From: JBIKLM01 sp044375105
GTDB lineage: Bacteria > Planctomycetota > UBA1135 > GCA-002686595
Assembly (NCBI GenBank): GCA_044375105.1
Contig: JBILNK010000076.1
Coordinates: forward strand, 1 to 18,417
DNA length: 18,417 nucleotides
Reading direction: 5' to 3'
The number at the start of each line of letters is the position of its first letter. Within the stretch, counting starts at the first letter, position 1. The notes under the pieces are model-generated. The model was not told the origin of the DNA. It saw nothing but the letters and a program-made list of their open reading frames with translations, and searched no databases. Both the position numbers and the translations under genes were made by a program. Shown one piece after another: positions 7,799-14,833 of this stretch.

Positions 7799-7847
7799 AC
7801 GGCTCCGCCGATTCCGCGCCAGACTCTCCAGACTCCGAGACCCAGCC

Positions 7848-9503
7848 ATGAGCCGTCCGTCCTACCCGATCCTGCTGCTGACTCTGCTCAGCGCCTGCGT
7901 CTCGAGCCGCGGGCCCGTCTCGGTACCCCAGGCCCAAGCCGAGGCTATCGACCCGCAAGCCCAGTCCGCGGCCGTGCCCGGCACTTATGTTGGCCAGGAT
8001 CAGGCAGCTGCCGTGTCGGATGGCCGAGGGGCCGCACCGCAAGCGCAGGAAGCCGTTGCTCCCGCGGGGAATGGTGCCGGGGCTGCCGCGGCTGGAACGA
8101 CGCAGGCCACCCAACAGGGCGAGGTGGCCGCCGCTGAATCGAGCCTACCGGCGACGAACCCAGGGCTGGCTGCGGAGGAGCTCAGCCTGTGGAATGACCC
8201 CACCTTCCGGCGGCGCTTCACCGAGAGCTACCTGTCGGATACCACGGTGGAGCCGACCCCCAGCGATGAGGAGATCCTGGTGCTGGCCGAGGTCAGCGAG
8301 CTGTTGGCCGCAAACAGGCAGGACAAGGCCCTGCAGCTGCTCGAGAAGCGTCGCGACAAGGGATGCAGCGCGGTGATCGACTGCTACGCGGCCAATCTGG
8401 AGCTGCAACGGGAGAATCTCGATCGAGCGGTGGCTGCTTACCAGGCGGCGGTGGAGAAGTTCCCGAAGTTCCGGCGCGCATGGGGCAACCTCGCTCTCGC
8501 CCAGGTCCGCCGTGGCGACTACGCCGAGGCCGCTCGTGCGGCCGTCCGTACGATCGAGCTCGGCGGAGGCACCGGCTCTCTGTACGGGGTGCTGGGCCTG
8601 TGTCACATGCAATCCGAGAACTACGTGGCCGCGGAGTCCGCCTACCGCATGGCGAACCTACTCGAACCCACCAACCCGGACTGGGAAGTGGGCATGGCCG
8701 GCGCGTTCGTCAAGCAGCAGCGGTTTTCCGAGGCCGTTGCGCTTTTCGGTGGCATGCTCAAGCGGCGTCCGGACGACGCTAGCCTCTGGCTGAACCAGGG
8801 CAAGGCCTTCCTCGCCTTGGGCCAGCCGATGAAAGCCGCTGAAAACCTCGAGGTCGTCAAGTCGCTCGGCGCTGCGACCGTAGAGAACCTGACCCTTCTG
8901 GGCAGCATCTACATCAACGACGGGATCAGCGATCTTGGCGCCGATGCTTACATGGAAGCCCTTGCGCTCGACCGGGCCAAGGTTGCTCCCCAGGCTCTCA
9001 CGGCGGCGAAGTCCCTGCTGTATCGCTTCGATGCGGTCGAGGATTGCTCCCGCCTGCTGGCCGCCGTCGAGCCCGCCGGGTTGAATGCGACGGAGCAGAA
9101 GGAGCGGCTGAACCTGCTCGCTCGCTTGTCGGTCTCGACGGATCCGCAGAATCTCGAGAGCCTGGAGGTCCTCTTGGAGCTGATCGCTCTGGATCCTCTC
9201 GATGGGGATGCCCTGATCCGCGTTGCCAAGAACTTTGGTCAGCGCGGCGAGATCGAGAAGGCGCTGTTCCATTTCGAGCGCGCCACCGGCATCGAGGGCT
9301 TCGAAGAGCGCGGCAAGCTCGCCCAGGGTCAATTCCTGGCGAGCCAACAACGCTTCAGCGAAGCCTTGCCTCTGCTGCGGCGAGCGCTCGATCTGCGCAA
9401 GGAACGCAACGAGGCTGGTCTGACCCGCAAGGACCCGACGGAGAGCCTCGAGACGTTGATCCAGTACGTCGAGCGCAAGAGTCAGAACCGCTCGGCCGGC
9501 TGA
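7848..9503 (+). CDS. TPR-repeat lipoprotein at the end of the TonB operon
   Basis: A 551-residue predicted lipoprotein. The N-terminus YPILLLTLLSAC has a lipobox with Cys17, followed by Val rather than Asp, so outer-membrane sorting would be expected if the E. coli rule holds. Residues about 20-115 are low-complexity Ala/Gln/Pro. The rest, about 145-540, is a series of tetratricopeptide-like helical pairs, such as NLDRAVAAYQAAVEKFPKFRRAWGNLALAQVRRGDYAEAARAA and GEIEKALFHFERATGIEGFEERGKLAQGQFLASQQRFSEALPLLRRAL. TPR proteins bind partner proteins. A TPR gene closes many DUF3450-ExbB-ExbB-ExbD-TonB clusters, so it is probably a structural partner of the motor or receptor, though its precise role is unknown. 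The ATG at 7848 is chosen for the lipobox. The frame is open further upstream but overlaps tonB. No strong Shine-Dalgarno site is visible. Confidence 0.88.
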   Translation: MSRPSYPILLLTLLSACVSSRGPVSVPQAQAEAIDPQAQSAAVPGTYVGQDQAAAVSDGRGAAPQAQEAVAPAGNGAGAAAAGTTQATQQGEVAAAESSLPATNPGLAAEELSLWNDPTFRRRFTESYLSDTTVEPTPSDEEILVLAEVSELLAANRQDKALQLLEKRRDKGCSAVIDCYAANLELQRENLDRAVAAYQAAVEKFPKFRRAWGNLALAQVRRGDYAEAARAAVRTIELGGGTGSLYGVLGLCHMQSENYVAAESAYRMANLLEPTNPDWEVGMAGAFVKQQRFSEAVALFGGMLKRRPDDASLWLNQGKAFLALGQPMKAAENLEVVKSLGAATVENLTLLGSIYINDGISDLGADAYMEALALDRAKVAPQALTAAKSLLYRFDAVEDCSRLLAAVEPAGLNATEQKERLNLLARLSVSTDPQNLESLEVLLELIALDPLDGDALIRVAKNFGQRGEIEKALFHFERATGIEGFEERGKLAQGQFLASQQRFSEALPLLRRALDLRKERNEAGLTRKDPTESLETLIQYVERKSQNRSAG

Positions 9504-9524
9504 CGGTCCTGGTGAGAGCATCGA

Positions 9525-9541
9525 CTCGGGCTGCGCCCGAG
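9525..9541. terminator. GC hairpin downstream of the TPR gene
   Basis: CTCGGGC pairs with GCCCGAG around the loop TGC, 22 nt after the TPR stop codon. The stem is a perfect 7 bp. There is no T-run, so termination would have to be Rho-assisted or occur at the larger hairpin just beyond. Confidence 0.4.
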
Positions 9542-9564
9542 CAGTCAGACCAGGCTTTCAGCAT

Positions 9565-9597
9565 GCCTTTGGGCCGCCATCCGGCGGCCGCAAAGGC
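9565..9597. terminator. Large hairpin between convergent genes
   Basis: GCCTTTG (9565-9571) pairs with CAAAGGC (9591-9597), and GGCCGCC (9572-9578) pairs with GGCGGCC (9583-9589), around the loop ATCC with one bulged G. The stem totals 14 bp. It sits between the TPR gene (plus) and the Sel1 gene (minus), so it could act as a bidirectional terminator. No T-tract follows on either strand. Confidence 0.5.
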
Positions 9598-9639
9598 TGG
9601 GGCCGTCGCCGCATGCCGGTCTTTCCACTTTTGCTGAGT

Positions 9640-10800
9640 TCACGGGCCCGGGTCGAAGGTCTGCTCGTCCTCATCCCCGCTGTGCATGGACTCTGGCCCC
9701 TGGTCTCCGGGCCAGAGTTCGGGATCGGCGGTCATTCGCAGGCGCAGACTCTCGTCCGCTCGATCCGCTAGGCGCAGGGCCCGCTGGGCGCCTTCCGCGG
9801 AGCCGGCCAGGGCTGCGCGGCGGTAGCAGCGCCAGGCCTCGAAAGGATCGCGCTCGACGCCCTTGCCGGTTTCGTAGAGAGCCCCCAGTTGGATCAGGGC
9901 CTGCGGCAGGCCCTGCTCCGCCGCCGCTCGAATCCAAGCGGCTGCGGCGGCTGGGTTCCGTGCGGTTCCCTGCCCGCGCAGAAGCAGCAGACCGAGGTTG
10001 ACCTGGGCCACCGCTTGGCCCGCCTCGGCCGCCGCGCTGAGCCAGCGCAGCGCCTCCTGGTCCGAGGCCGGCAGGTCCTCACCGCGCAGATACAGCAGAC
10101 CTAGCCGGGTCATGGCCCGCGGTTCCCCGCGCTCGGCCGCGCGGCGGATCCACTCCACGCCCTCCTGGCGCAGATCGAGGCTCTGCTGGCCTTCGAGAAG
10201 GAGAGAGCCCAAGGCCGATTGAGCCGACGGCAGGCCCCCCTCGGCCGCCGCCTCGAGCCAGGCCAACCCCTGTTCGGTTTCGATCGGGCCTCCCTCGCCT
10301 GCTAGCAGCATGCCGGCCAGGTCGAATTGCGCCTGCGGCAACCCGGCGACGGCCGCTCGCCCCAGACAGCGGCGGGCCCCGGGCGTATCGGGCGGCCCTC
10401 CGCGGCCCGTCCGGGCCAGACTCGACCAGAGCAGGTCGGCCTCGGCGGAGCCCGCTTCCCCGGCCCGCAGGAGCCAGCGGCGGGCTTCCCCGTCGTCCCG
10501 TTCGACGCCTCGCCCGGTCAGGTGCAGCAGCGCCAGGTTCAGCATCGACACCGCGTCTCCCTGTTCGGCCGCCAGACGGTACCAACCGGCCGCCTGGGCC
10601 GGATCGCTGGGCGCTCCCAGGCCCTGATCCAGGCGCAGGCCGAGTTCCCGCTGAGCCGAGAGCTCGCCGGCTGCAGCGAGGCCCTCCAGCGCCTGATCCG
10701 CGCTCTGCAGAGCGCCCCGGTTTGTTCCGCGGGCCAGCCCCGAATGACCACAGGCGGGCAGGGCCATGGCCAGGAGTGCCAGCAGGGTCCGGTCGCGCAT
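9640..10800 (-). CDS. Sel1-repeat lipoprotein
   Basis: A 386-residue predicted lipoprotein. The ATG at 10800 gives MRDRTLLALLAMALPAC, a signal peptide with lipobox LPAC and Cys17. An upstream in-frame ATG adds 32 Arg-rich residues that would bury the signal, so I reject it. The mature protein is about eight Sel1-like repeats of roughly 36 residues, for example AAGWYRLAAEQGDAVSMLNLALLHLTGRG and AWRCYRRAALAGS, with the usual A..W...AA..G....A...L pattern. The C-terminus is acidic. Sel1 repeats are helical scaffolds for protein contacts, often in envelope or signalling roles; no enzyme domain is present. It runs convergent to the TonB operon and divergent from the SGNH gene. Its specific function is unknown. 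Confidence 0.88.
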   Translation of the reverse strand: MRDRTLLALLAMALPACGHSGLARGTNRGALQSADQALEGLAAAGELSAQRELGLRLDQGLGAPSDPAQAAGWYRLAAEQGDAVSMLNLALLHLTGRGVERDDGEARRWLLRAGEAGSAEADLLWSSLARTGRGGPPDTPGARRCLGRAAVAGLPQAQFDLAGMLLAGEGGPIETEQGLAWLEAAAEGGLPSAQSALGSLLLEGQQSLDLRQEGVEWIRRAAERGEPRAMTRLGLLYLRGEDLPASDQEALRWLSAAAEAGQAVAQVNLGLLLLRGQGTARNPAAAAAWIRAAAEQGLPQALIQLGALYETGKGVERDPFEAWRCYRRAALAGSAEGAQRALRLADRADESLRLRMTADPELWPGDQGPESMHSGDEDEQTFDPGP

Positions 10801-10812
10801 CGGGTCAGGGTA

Positions 10813-10832
10813 CCCCCGGGCGAACCCGGGGG
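10813..10832 (-). promoter_or_regulatory. 8-bp hairpin with CGAA loop just upstream of the Sel1 gene
   Basis: CCCCCGGG (10813-10820) pairs with CCCGGGGG (10825-10832) around CGAA (TTCG on the minus strand). It ends 12 nt before the Sel1 start codon, so in the minus-strand mRNA a very stable UUCG-capped hairpin would lie at the ribosome-binding position. It could restrain translation, or it could be an operator in DNA. Confidence 0.4.
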
Positions 10833-10842
10833 CCACGTGCCG

Positions 10843-10869
10843 GATCCGCAGCGTTCGGCCCGGCGGATC
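10843..10869. repeat. GATCCGC...GCGGATC inverted repeat in the divergent intergenic region
   Basis: Two perfect 7-bp arms (10843-10849 and 10863-10869) are separated by 13 nt, midway between the divergent Sel1 and SGNH genes. The spacing fits either a dimeric regulator site or chance in GC-rich DNA. An A-run at 10887-10892 lies beside it and is the main A+T island of the shared promoter region. Confidence 0.3.
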
Positions 10870-10927
10870 GCGAGCGCGGCGAGCCCAAAAAATCACCCGC
10901 CCCGGGGCCAGGCCCTAGGATGCGTCC

Positions 10928-13138
10928 ATGGTGCCCTTGGACTCGCACTCCCGCATCCGATCCGGCCTTGGGCGGATTATTTCCCAGGTTCTGTTCGGGG
11001 CTGCAATCGCGCTCGCCCTTTGGAGCGCGTGGCGCGCGACGCAGGGCCCGCGGACGGGAATCCGCTCCCCGAAGCCGAGCGAATACGCGCTGGCGTGGGC
11101 CTTCGCAGGGTCTGCGCTCTGGGGCCTTCGCACCTGGTTCAGCCGTTTGCGCAGGCGCGAGGCCGACGTGCCCTCCGATGCAGGAATCCTGCGTTTCGGA
11201 TTTTATCTTTTCACGCTCCACTGGGCCTGGGTCCAATGGCTCCACGCAGTCCCCGGCCGCCACGCCCTCGAGGTCAGCCTCGGAATTCCGGCGGCTCTGC
11301 TGTGCGCCGGGATAGCGCTGGCCCCCCGGTTGCTCCCGCGGCAGCCCAGGCGTTTGCTCCGTCTCCTGGACGTGCTGTTGTTCAACATCTGCCTGACGCC
11401 GCTGGCGATCGAGGTCGGGCTGAGACTCCTCTCGCTGGGCTCGGACTCCCTGGTGCTCGAATCTCCGCAGCCGTCCATGGAAAAACGCATGCGGCAGCTG
11501 CGCCTCGAGCCAGGGCAGATCGTATTCGGATTCCCGTGCGATGAGCGCGGGTCCCACGACGAGCCGCCGCGGCAACGCGGGCGCTTGGAACGCCTCGTCG
11601 TCTTGATCGGCGATTCTTTTGGCGTCGGGATCGTGCCCCACCTGTACCACTACACCACCGAGGCCGAGCGCCATCTGCCCTGGGCACAAATCTACAGCCT
11701 CTCGATCAACGCCGTCGACGTTCCCGAGTATCGGCGACTGCTGACCAGCGAAGCGCTGGCGCTGGACCCCGACCTGCTCCTGATCGGCGTCTTCGTCGGC
11801 AACGACATCATCGCCAGTCAGCATCGCAGCCTAGGTCCGCCCAGTCTGTTCAATTTGGTCAGCCCCTTGTATGAACGCCGCGGTGTGATGCTCCATCTGG
11901 TGCCGCAGCGCCTCTCGCGATTGACCCACGAGCGCGCGGAGCTCGGGCGCGTCGGCATCGACCTCGGCGAGCAGGGCGAGCGGCTCCAGCACAGCGCCGA
12001 GTCCTTGCGGTTGGCGGAACCCTACCTGTTCGATCCGCTGCGCGAGCCGCCGAGCTTTACCAAGGAGCTGTTCGCCCAGATCGAGTCGGCACGCGTGCTC
12101 GAGGTCTGCACCACGGGTCCAAAGGCAGAGGATAACTATGCCTTTTTCTTCCGCGAGTTTGAGCGGCTGCTGCGCGCTGCCGGTGGCCGCCGGGTCGCCG
12201 TCGTGCTGATCCCTGACGAGTTCCAGATCGAGGACAGCCTGTGGGAGAACACGGTCACCGGATGGAGCGTGCCGCTGAAGCGCTTCCAGCCCCAGGAGCG
12301 CTTGGTGCCCTGGTTCGCCGAACGGGGGGTGCCCTGTCTGGACCTGCTGCCGATCCTGCGCGCCGAACCCACGGAGACCGACGGAGACCGGCACCTCTAC
12401 CACCTGCGAGATACCCATTTCAACGTGCGCGGCAACCGCCGCGTGGGGGAGGCGCTGGCGGAATTCCTCACCTTCTTGGCGCCCGAAACCCAGGTCGCAC
12501 GCATCGAAGGGGCGCCCGAGCCGACGCTGCTCGGCAGGCCGGGCCTGCCCGAGGCGCCGCCGCTGCGTTGCTTCGCGCCGGATGGCTTGGAGTTGCCGCT
12601 CGCCAGCCTGTGGCCCCGGGCGCGGCTCGTTTCCAGCGCCCCCGCGGTGGTCCAGGTGACACCGAGCGGCCAGCTGGTGGCCCTGCGCCGCGGTTCGGCG
12701 ACCATCGAGCTCGAGGTCGATGGGCTGCGGGGAGCCTGCGAGGTGCGCGCCTTCTGGCCACCCCTGGTCGAGCTCGGCGGGGGCTCTCCGACCGGGTCAC
12801 GGGGCGAATTGCGCGCGCTGGGCGAGCGCTTCCCGCTGGGCCATTCGGTCCGTTTTTCGCTGACCGGGCTGGATCCCGGGGCCTCGGGCAATCTGTGCGT
12901 CTCGGTCAGGCCCGCGCTCGGCTGGGTGCTCGACCGGGATCCGACCCCGCACGATCCGGGCCCGCTGACGCTGATCTCGATCCAAGCCGACGAAATGGGC
13001 ACCGCTCAGTTCGACTTTCAACTGCCAGGCGCTGAATCCTGGCGCGGCAGGCCGCTCTTCTTCACCGTCCGCTGGGGCGACCGGCAAGGCCATCCTCCCT
13101 ACCGCTTCACGCCGGTGCTGGCGATCACCCCCGGCTGA
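10928..13138 (+). CDS. Membrane-anchored SGNH hydrolase with C-terminal BIG2-like domain
   Basis: A 736-residue protein. Residues about 17-170 contain roughly five hydrophobic segments (for example VLFGAAIALALWSAW and LLDVLLFNICLTPLAIEVGL). An SGNH/GDSL-type domain follows. LVVLIGDSFG places the nucleophile at Ser230, GVFVGNDI gives Gly291 and Asn292, and RDTHFNVRGNRRVGEAL gives Asp495 and His497, so all four conserved blocks are present. Residues about 545-608 resemble a bacterial Ig-like BIG2 repeat (SSAPAVVQVTPSGQLVALRRGSATIELEVDG). A beta-rich tail of unknown type ends the protein. SGNH enzymes of this kind add or remove acyl groups on glycans or other surface molecules, and the active site should face the periplasm. 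AGGA at 10917-10920 lies 7 nt before the ATG. The substrate is unknown. Confidence 0.82.
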   Translation: MVPLDSHSRIRSGLGRIISQVLFGAAIALALWSAWRATQGPRTGIRSPKPSEYALAWAFAGSALWGLRTWFSRLRRREADVPSDAGILRFGFYLFTLHWAWVQWLHAVPGRHALEVSLGIPAALLCAGIALAPRLLPRQPRRLLRLLDVLLFNICLTPLAIEVGLRLLSLGSDSLVLESPQPSMEKRMRQLRLEPGQIVFGFPCDERGSHDEPPRQRGRLERLVVLIGDSFGVGIVPHLYHYTTEAERHLPWAQIYSLSINAVDVPEYRRLLTSEALALDPDLLLIGVFVGNDIIASQHRSLGPPSLFNLVSPLYERRGVMLHLVPQRLSRLTHERAELGRVGIDLGEQGERLQHSAESLRLAEPYLFDPLREPPSFTKELFAQIESARVLEVCTTGPKAEDNYAFFFREFERLLRAAGGRRVAVVLIPDEFQIEDSLWENTVTGWSVPLKRFQPQERLVPWFAERGVPCLDLLPILRAEPTETDGDRHLYHLRDTHFNVRGNRRVGEALAEFLTFLAPETQVARIEGAPEPTLLGRPGLPEAPPLRCFAPDGLELPLASLWPRARLVSSAPAVVQVTPSGQLVALRRGSATIELEVDGLRGACEVRAFWPPLVELGGGSPTGSRGELRALGERFPLGHSVRFSLTGLDPGASGNLCVSVRPALGWVLDRDPTPHDPGPLTLISIQADEMGTAQFDFQLPGAESWRGRPLFFTVRWGDRQGHPPYRFTPVLAITPG

Positions 13139-13316
13139 CCAGCGGAGGATCGATTCGATGCGTATTCGGTTGAAGCGCAGGACCGGTCTCTCGCCGCGGG
13201 GTGTTCCCGCCATCCGGGGGAATGGAGCTCTGTAACGACTGTCTGCGTCTGAAGCCGGCGTCGCCTGCAAGGATCGGTGCACCGCAGCCGGGAGCAACGC
13301 GCCTTCGTCCGCTGAC

Positions 13317-14264
13317 CTAACTTGGCCGCTGCGCCGCAAACAGCAGGGTCTCCCCCGGCAGACCCGGCAGTCGGCCTGCGGCCCGTTCGAGCAGCCAGTG
13401 GGGCAGGGCCAAGCCGCCGGCCAGGAGGCAACGCGGCAGCTTTCCCGAGCTGGGCCACAGCTTCTGGGCCATAGCGGTCGCCGTGTTCTTGAGCAGGAAC
13501 AGGCCGGAATCTTCGTTGATCGAGAGGCAGCGTGGCCCGGCCAGGCCCGCCCGCTGAGCCGCTTGGCGGAAGCTGTCCGCGGTCAGATACAGGCGGTGGT
13601 ATTGCGGGATATCAAAGCCGTGCCAGCCGGAGCCCAGGGCCCGCAACCAGGGGCTGTCCCCGTTGGGGGTGGAGCCCACGATCCAGCCCCCCGGGCGCAG
13701 GCACAGGCTGGAGCTCTGCAGGAACTCGATCGGCTGCTCGACGTGCTCGAGCAGCTCCCAGGCCACCACCAGATCGAATTCTGCGGGCGCTTCGCCTTGG
13801 CCGATTTCGCGGGCATCGGCGCAGGACAAACGCCCCATCAGCCCGCGGCGGCGGCCCGCTTCGACCGCGGCGGCGCTGAGATCGACCCCGTGGGCGTCGT
13901 AGCCGGCGGCCAGGGCCGCCTCCACGAAGAAGCCCTTGGCGCAGCCCAGCTCCAAGAGCCGCAGGCCCTTTCGCCCGCGCGGCAGGCCGAGTTCGCGGCA
14001 CAGCCGCGTCAGGTGGCCGACCTGCTCGCGGGCTCGCGCCGCCAGACGGTTGTCGAAGGCGGATTCGTGGTAGTAGTAGCCGCGGTCGTAGCGACCCTCG
14101 GGGACCGTGCTGACCCGAGCTCGGCAGCGTTGGCAGCGCCGATACTGGGCGCTCTCGGAGCTGCCCAGGGGGCCGTCGCAGGCCGGGCAGCCCGGCGCGG
14201 GGGTCGGGCGTGCGCAGGCCTGCGGGGACTGGGCCGGCGCGGTGGGGAGGGTGGTCGAGGCCAT
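13317..14264 (-). CDS. SAM-dependent class I methyltransferase with N-terminal zinc ribbon
   Basis: A 315-residue predicted cytoplasmic methyltransferase. Near the N-terminus CPAC (26-29) and CQRC (44-47) form a likely zinc ribbon. LRLLELGCAKGFF (102-113) is the glycine-rich SAM-binding motif I, with Asp128 (GVDLS) ending beta-2, and FDLVVAWELLEH and LRPGGWIVGSTPN are the later Methyltransf_11/23 motifs. The ATG at 14264 puts the ribbon about 25 residues in. The frame stays open upstream to 14798, but that part is Arg/Pro-rich and unlike protein. Similar ribbon-bearing methyltransferases occur in surface-polysaccharide and secondary-metabolite loci, so a sugar or small-molecule acceptor is likely but unproven. 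The gene is convergent with the SGNH gene and divergent from the DUF4336 gene. Confidence 0.85.
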   Translation of the reverse strand: MASTTLPTAPAQSPQACARPTPAPGCPACDGPLGSSESAQYRRCQRCRARVSTVPEGRYDRGYYYHESAFDNRLAARAREQVGHLTRLCRELGLPRGRKGLRLLELGCAKGFFVEAALAAGYDAHGVDLSAAAVEAGRRRGLMGRLSCADAREIGQGEAPAEFDLVVAWELLEHVEQPIEFLQSSSLCLRPGGWIVGSTPNGDSPWLRALGSGWHGFDIPQYHRLYLTADSFRQAAQRAGLAGPRCLSINEDSGLFLLKNTATAMAQKLWPSSGKLPRCLLAGGLALPHWLLERAAGRLPGLPGETLLFAAQRPS

Positions 14265-14833
14265 CGAGAATCCGGCGGGGCTCTCCTGGGTGCTTCGGCC
14301 GGGCGGGCCAAGCGCCCGCAGGGCCTGGGCGCCTCGGACCGTCCCCGGGAACGGCCGGGTGGCTCCGCCGACCGCGACGATGCCGGCGGCCCAGGCCTGG
14401 CCGTCGCCCCAGGGGGGGGCCGACGGACTTCGCAAGCCGCCGGTCGCCGCGGGCCTCAGCCCCGTGTGCCGTCGAGCCTCCGATCCGGCCGGGACCCGCA
14501 CCGACCCCGCAGGCCGCCAACGAAGCGCACCGAGGGTTCGCCCGACCAGTCGCCGACTGGGTCGGGCCCGCCGGAGATCGCTTGGGTGCCCGAAGGGTCG
14601 CCGGTCACGGCCCTGGTCCCGGGAGCTGGATCTTCGGGGGTCCGCTCGTGCCGGCCGCCGATCGCGCTGCATCGGCCTGTCCGGCAGCGCCGGCGCGATC
14701 AGCAACCGAGTTCCTGCGGCTTGGTGGATTCGCTCGATTCGTATCCGCGGGCTCCCGGGCGATCCGCTGCGCGCGCGGCGGCTGGCACGTTTCCGCAAAT
14801 CCCAATTCGAACTCCCCTGCTAACCTCAGGCCG
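14265..14833. other. Non-coding divergent region between methyltransferase and DUF4336 genes
   Basis: About 570 nt in which frames are open on both strands but encode Arg/Pro/Gly-rich sequence without recognisable motifs. I read it as non-coding. It should hold the promoters of the two divergent genes. The only clear structure is the near-perfect inverted repeat at 14540-14567. Confidence 0.5.
14540..14567. promoter_or_regulatory. 28-nt near-perfect inverted repeat in a divergent promoter region
   Basis: GCCCGACCAGTCG and CGACTGGGTCGGGC are complementary over 13 bp with one extra base and a single central C. The centre is too tight for a full hairpin, so this looks more like a DNA-level dyad for a dimeric regulator than an RNA stem. 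It sits midway between two divergent genes. Confidence 0.4.

Noticed and set aside
14265..14798. N-terminal extension of the methyltransferase frame
   Set aside because: Arg/Pro-rich, unlike the family, and the zinc ribbon already follows the ATG at 14264.
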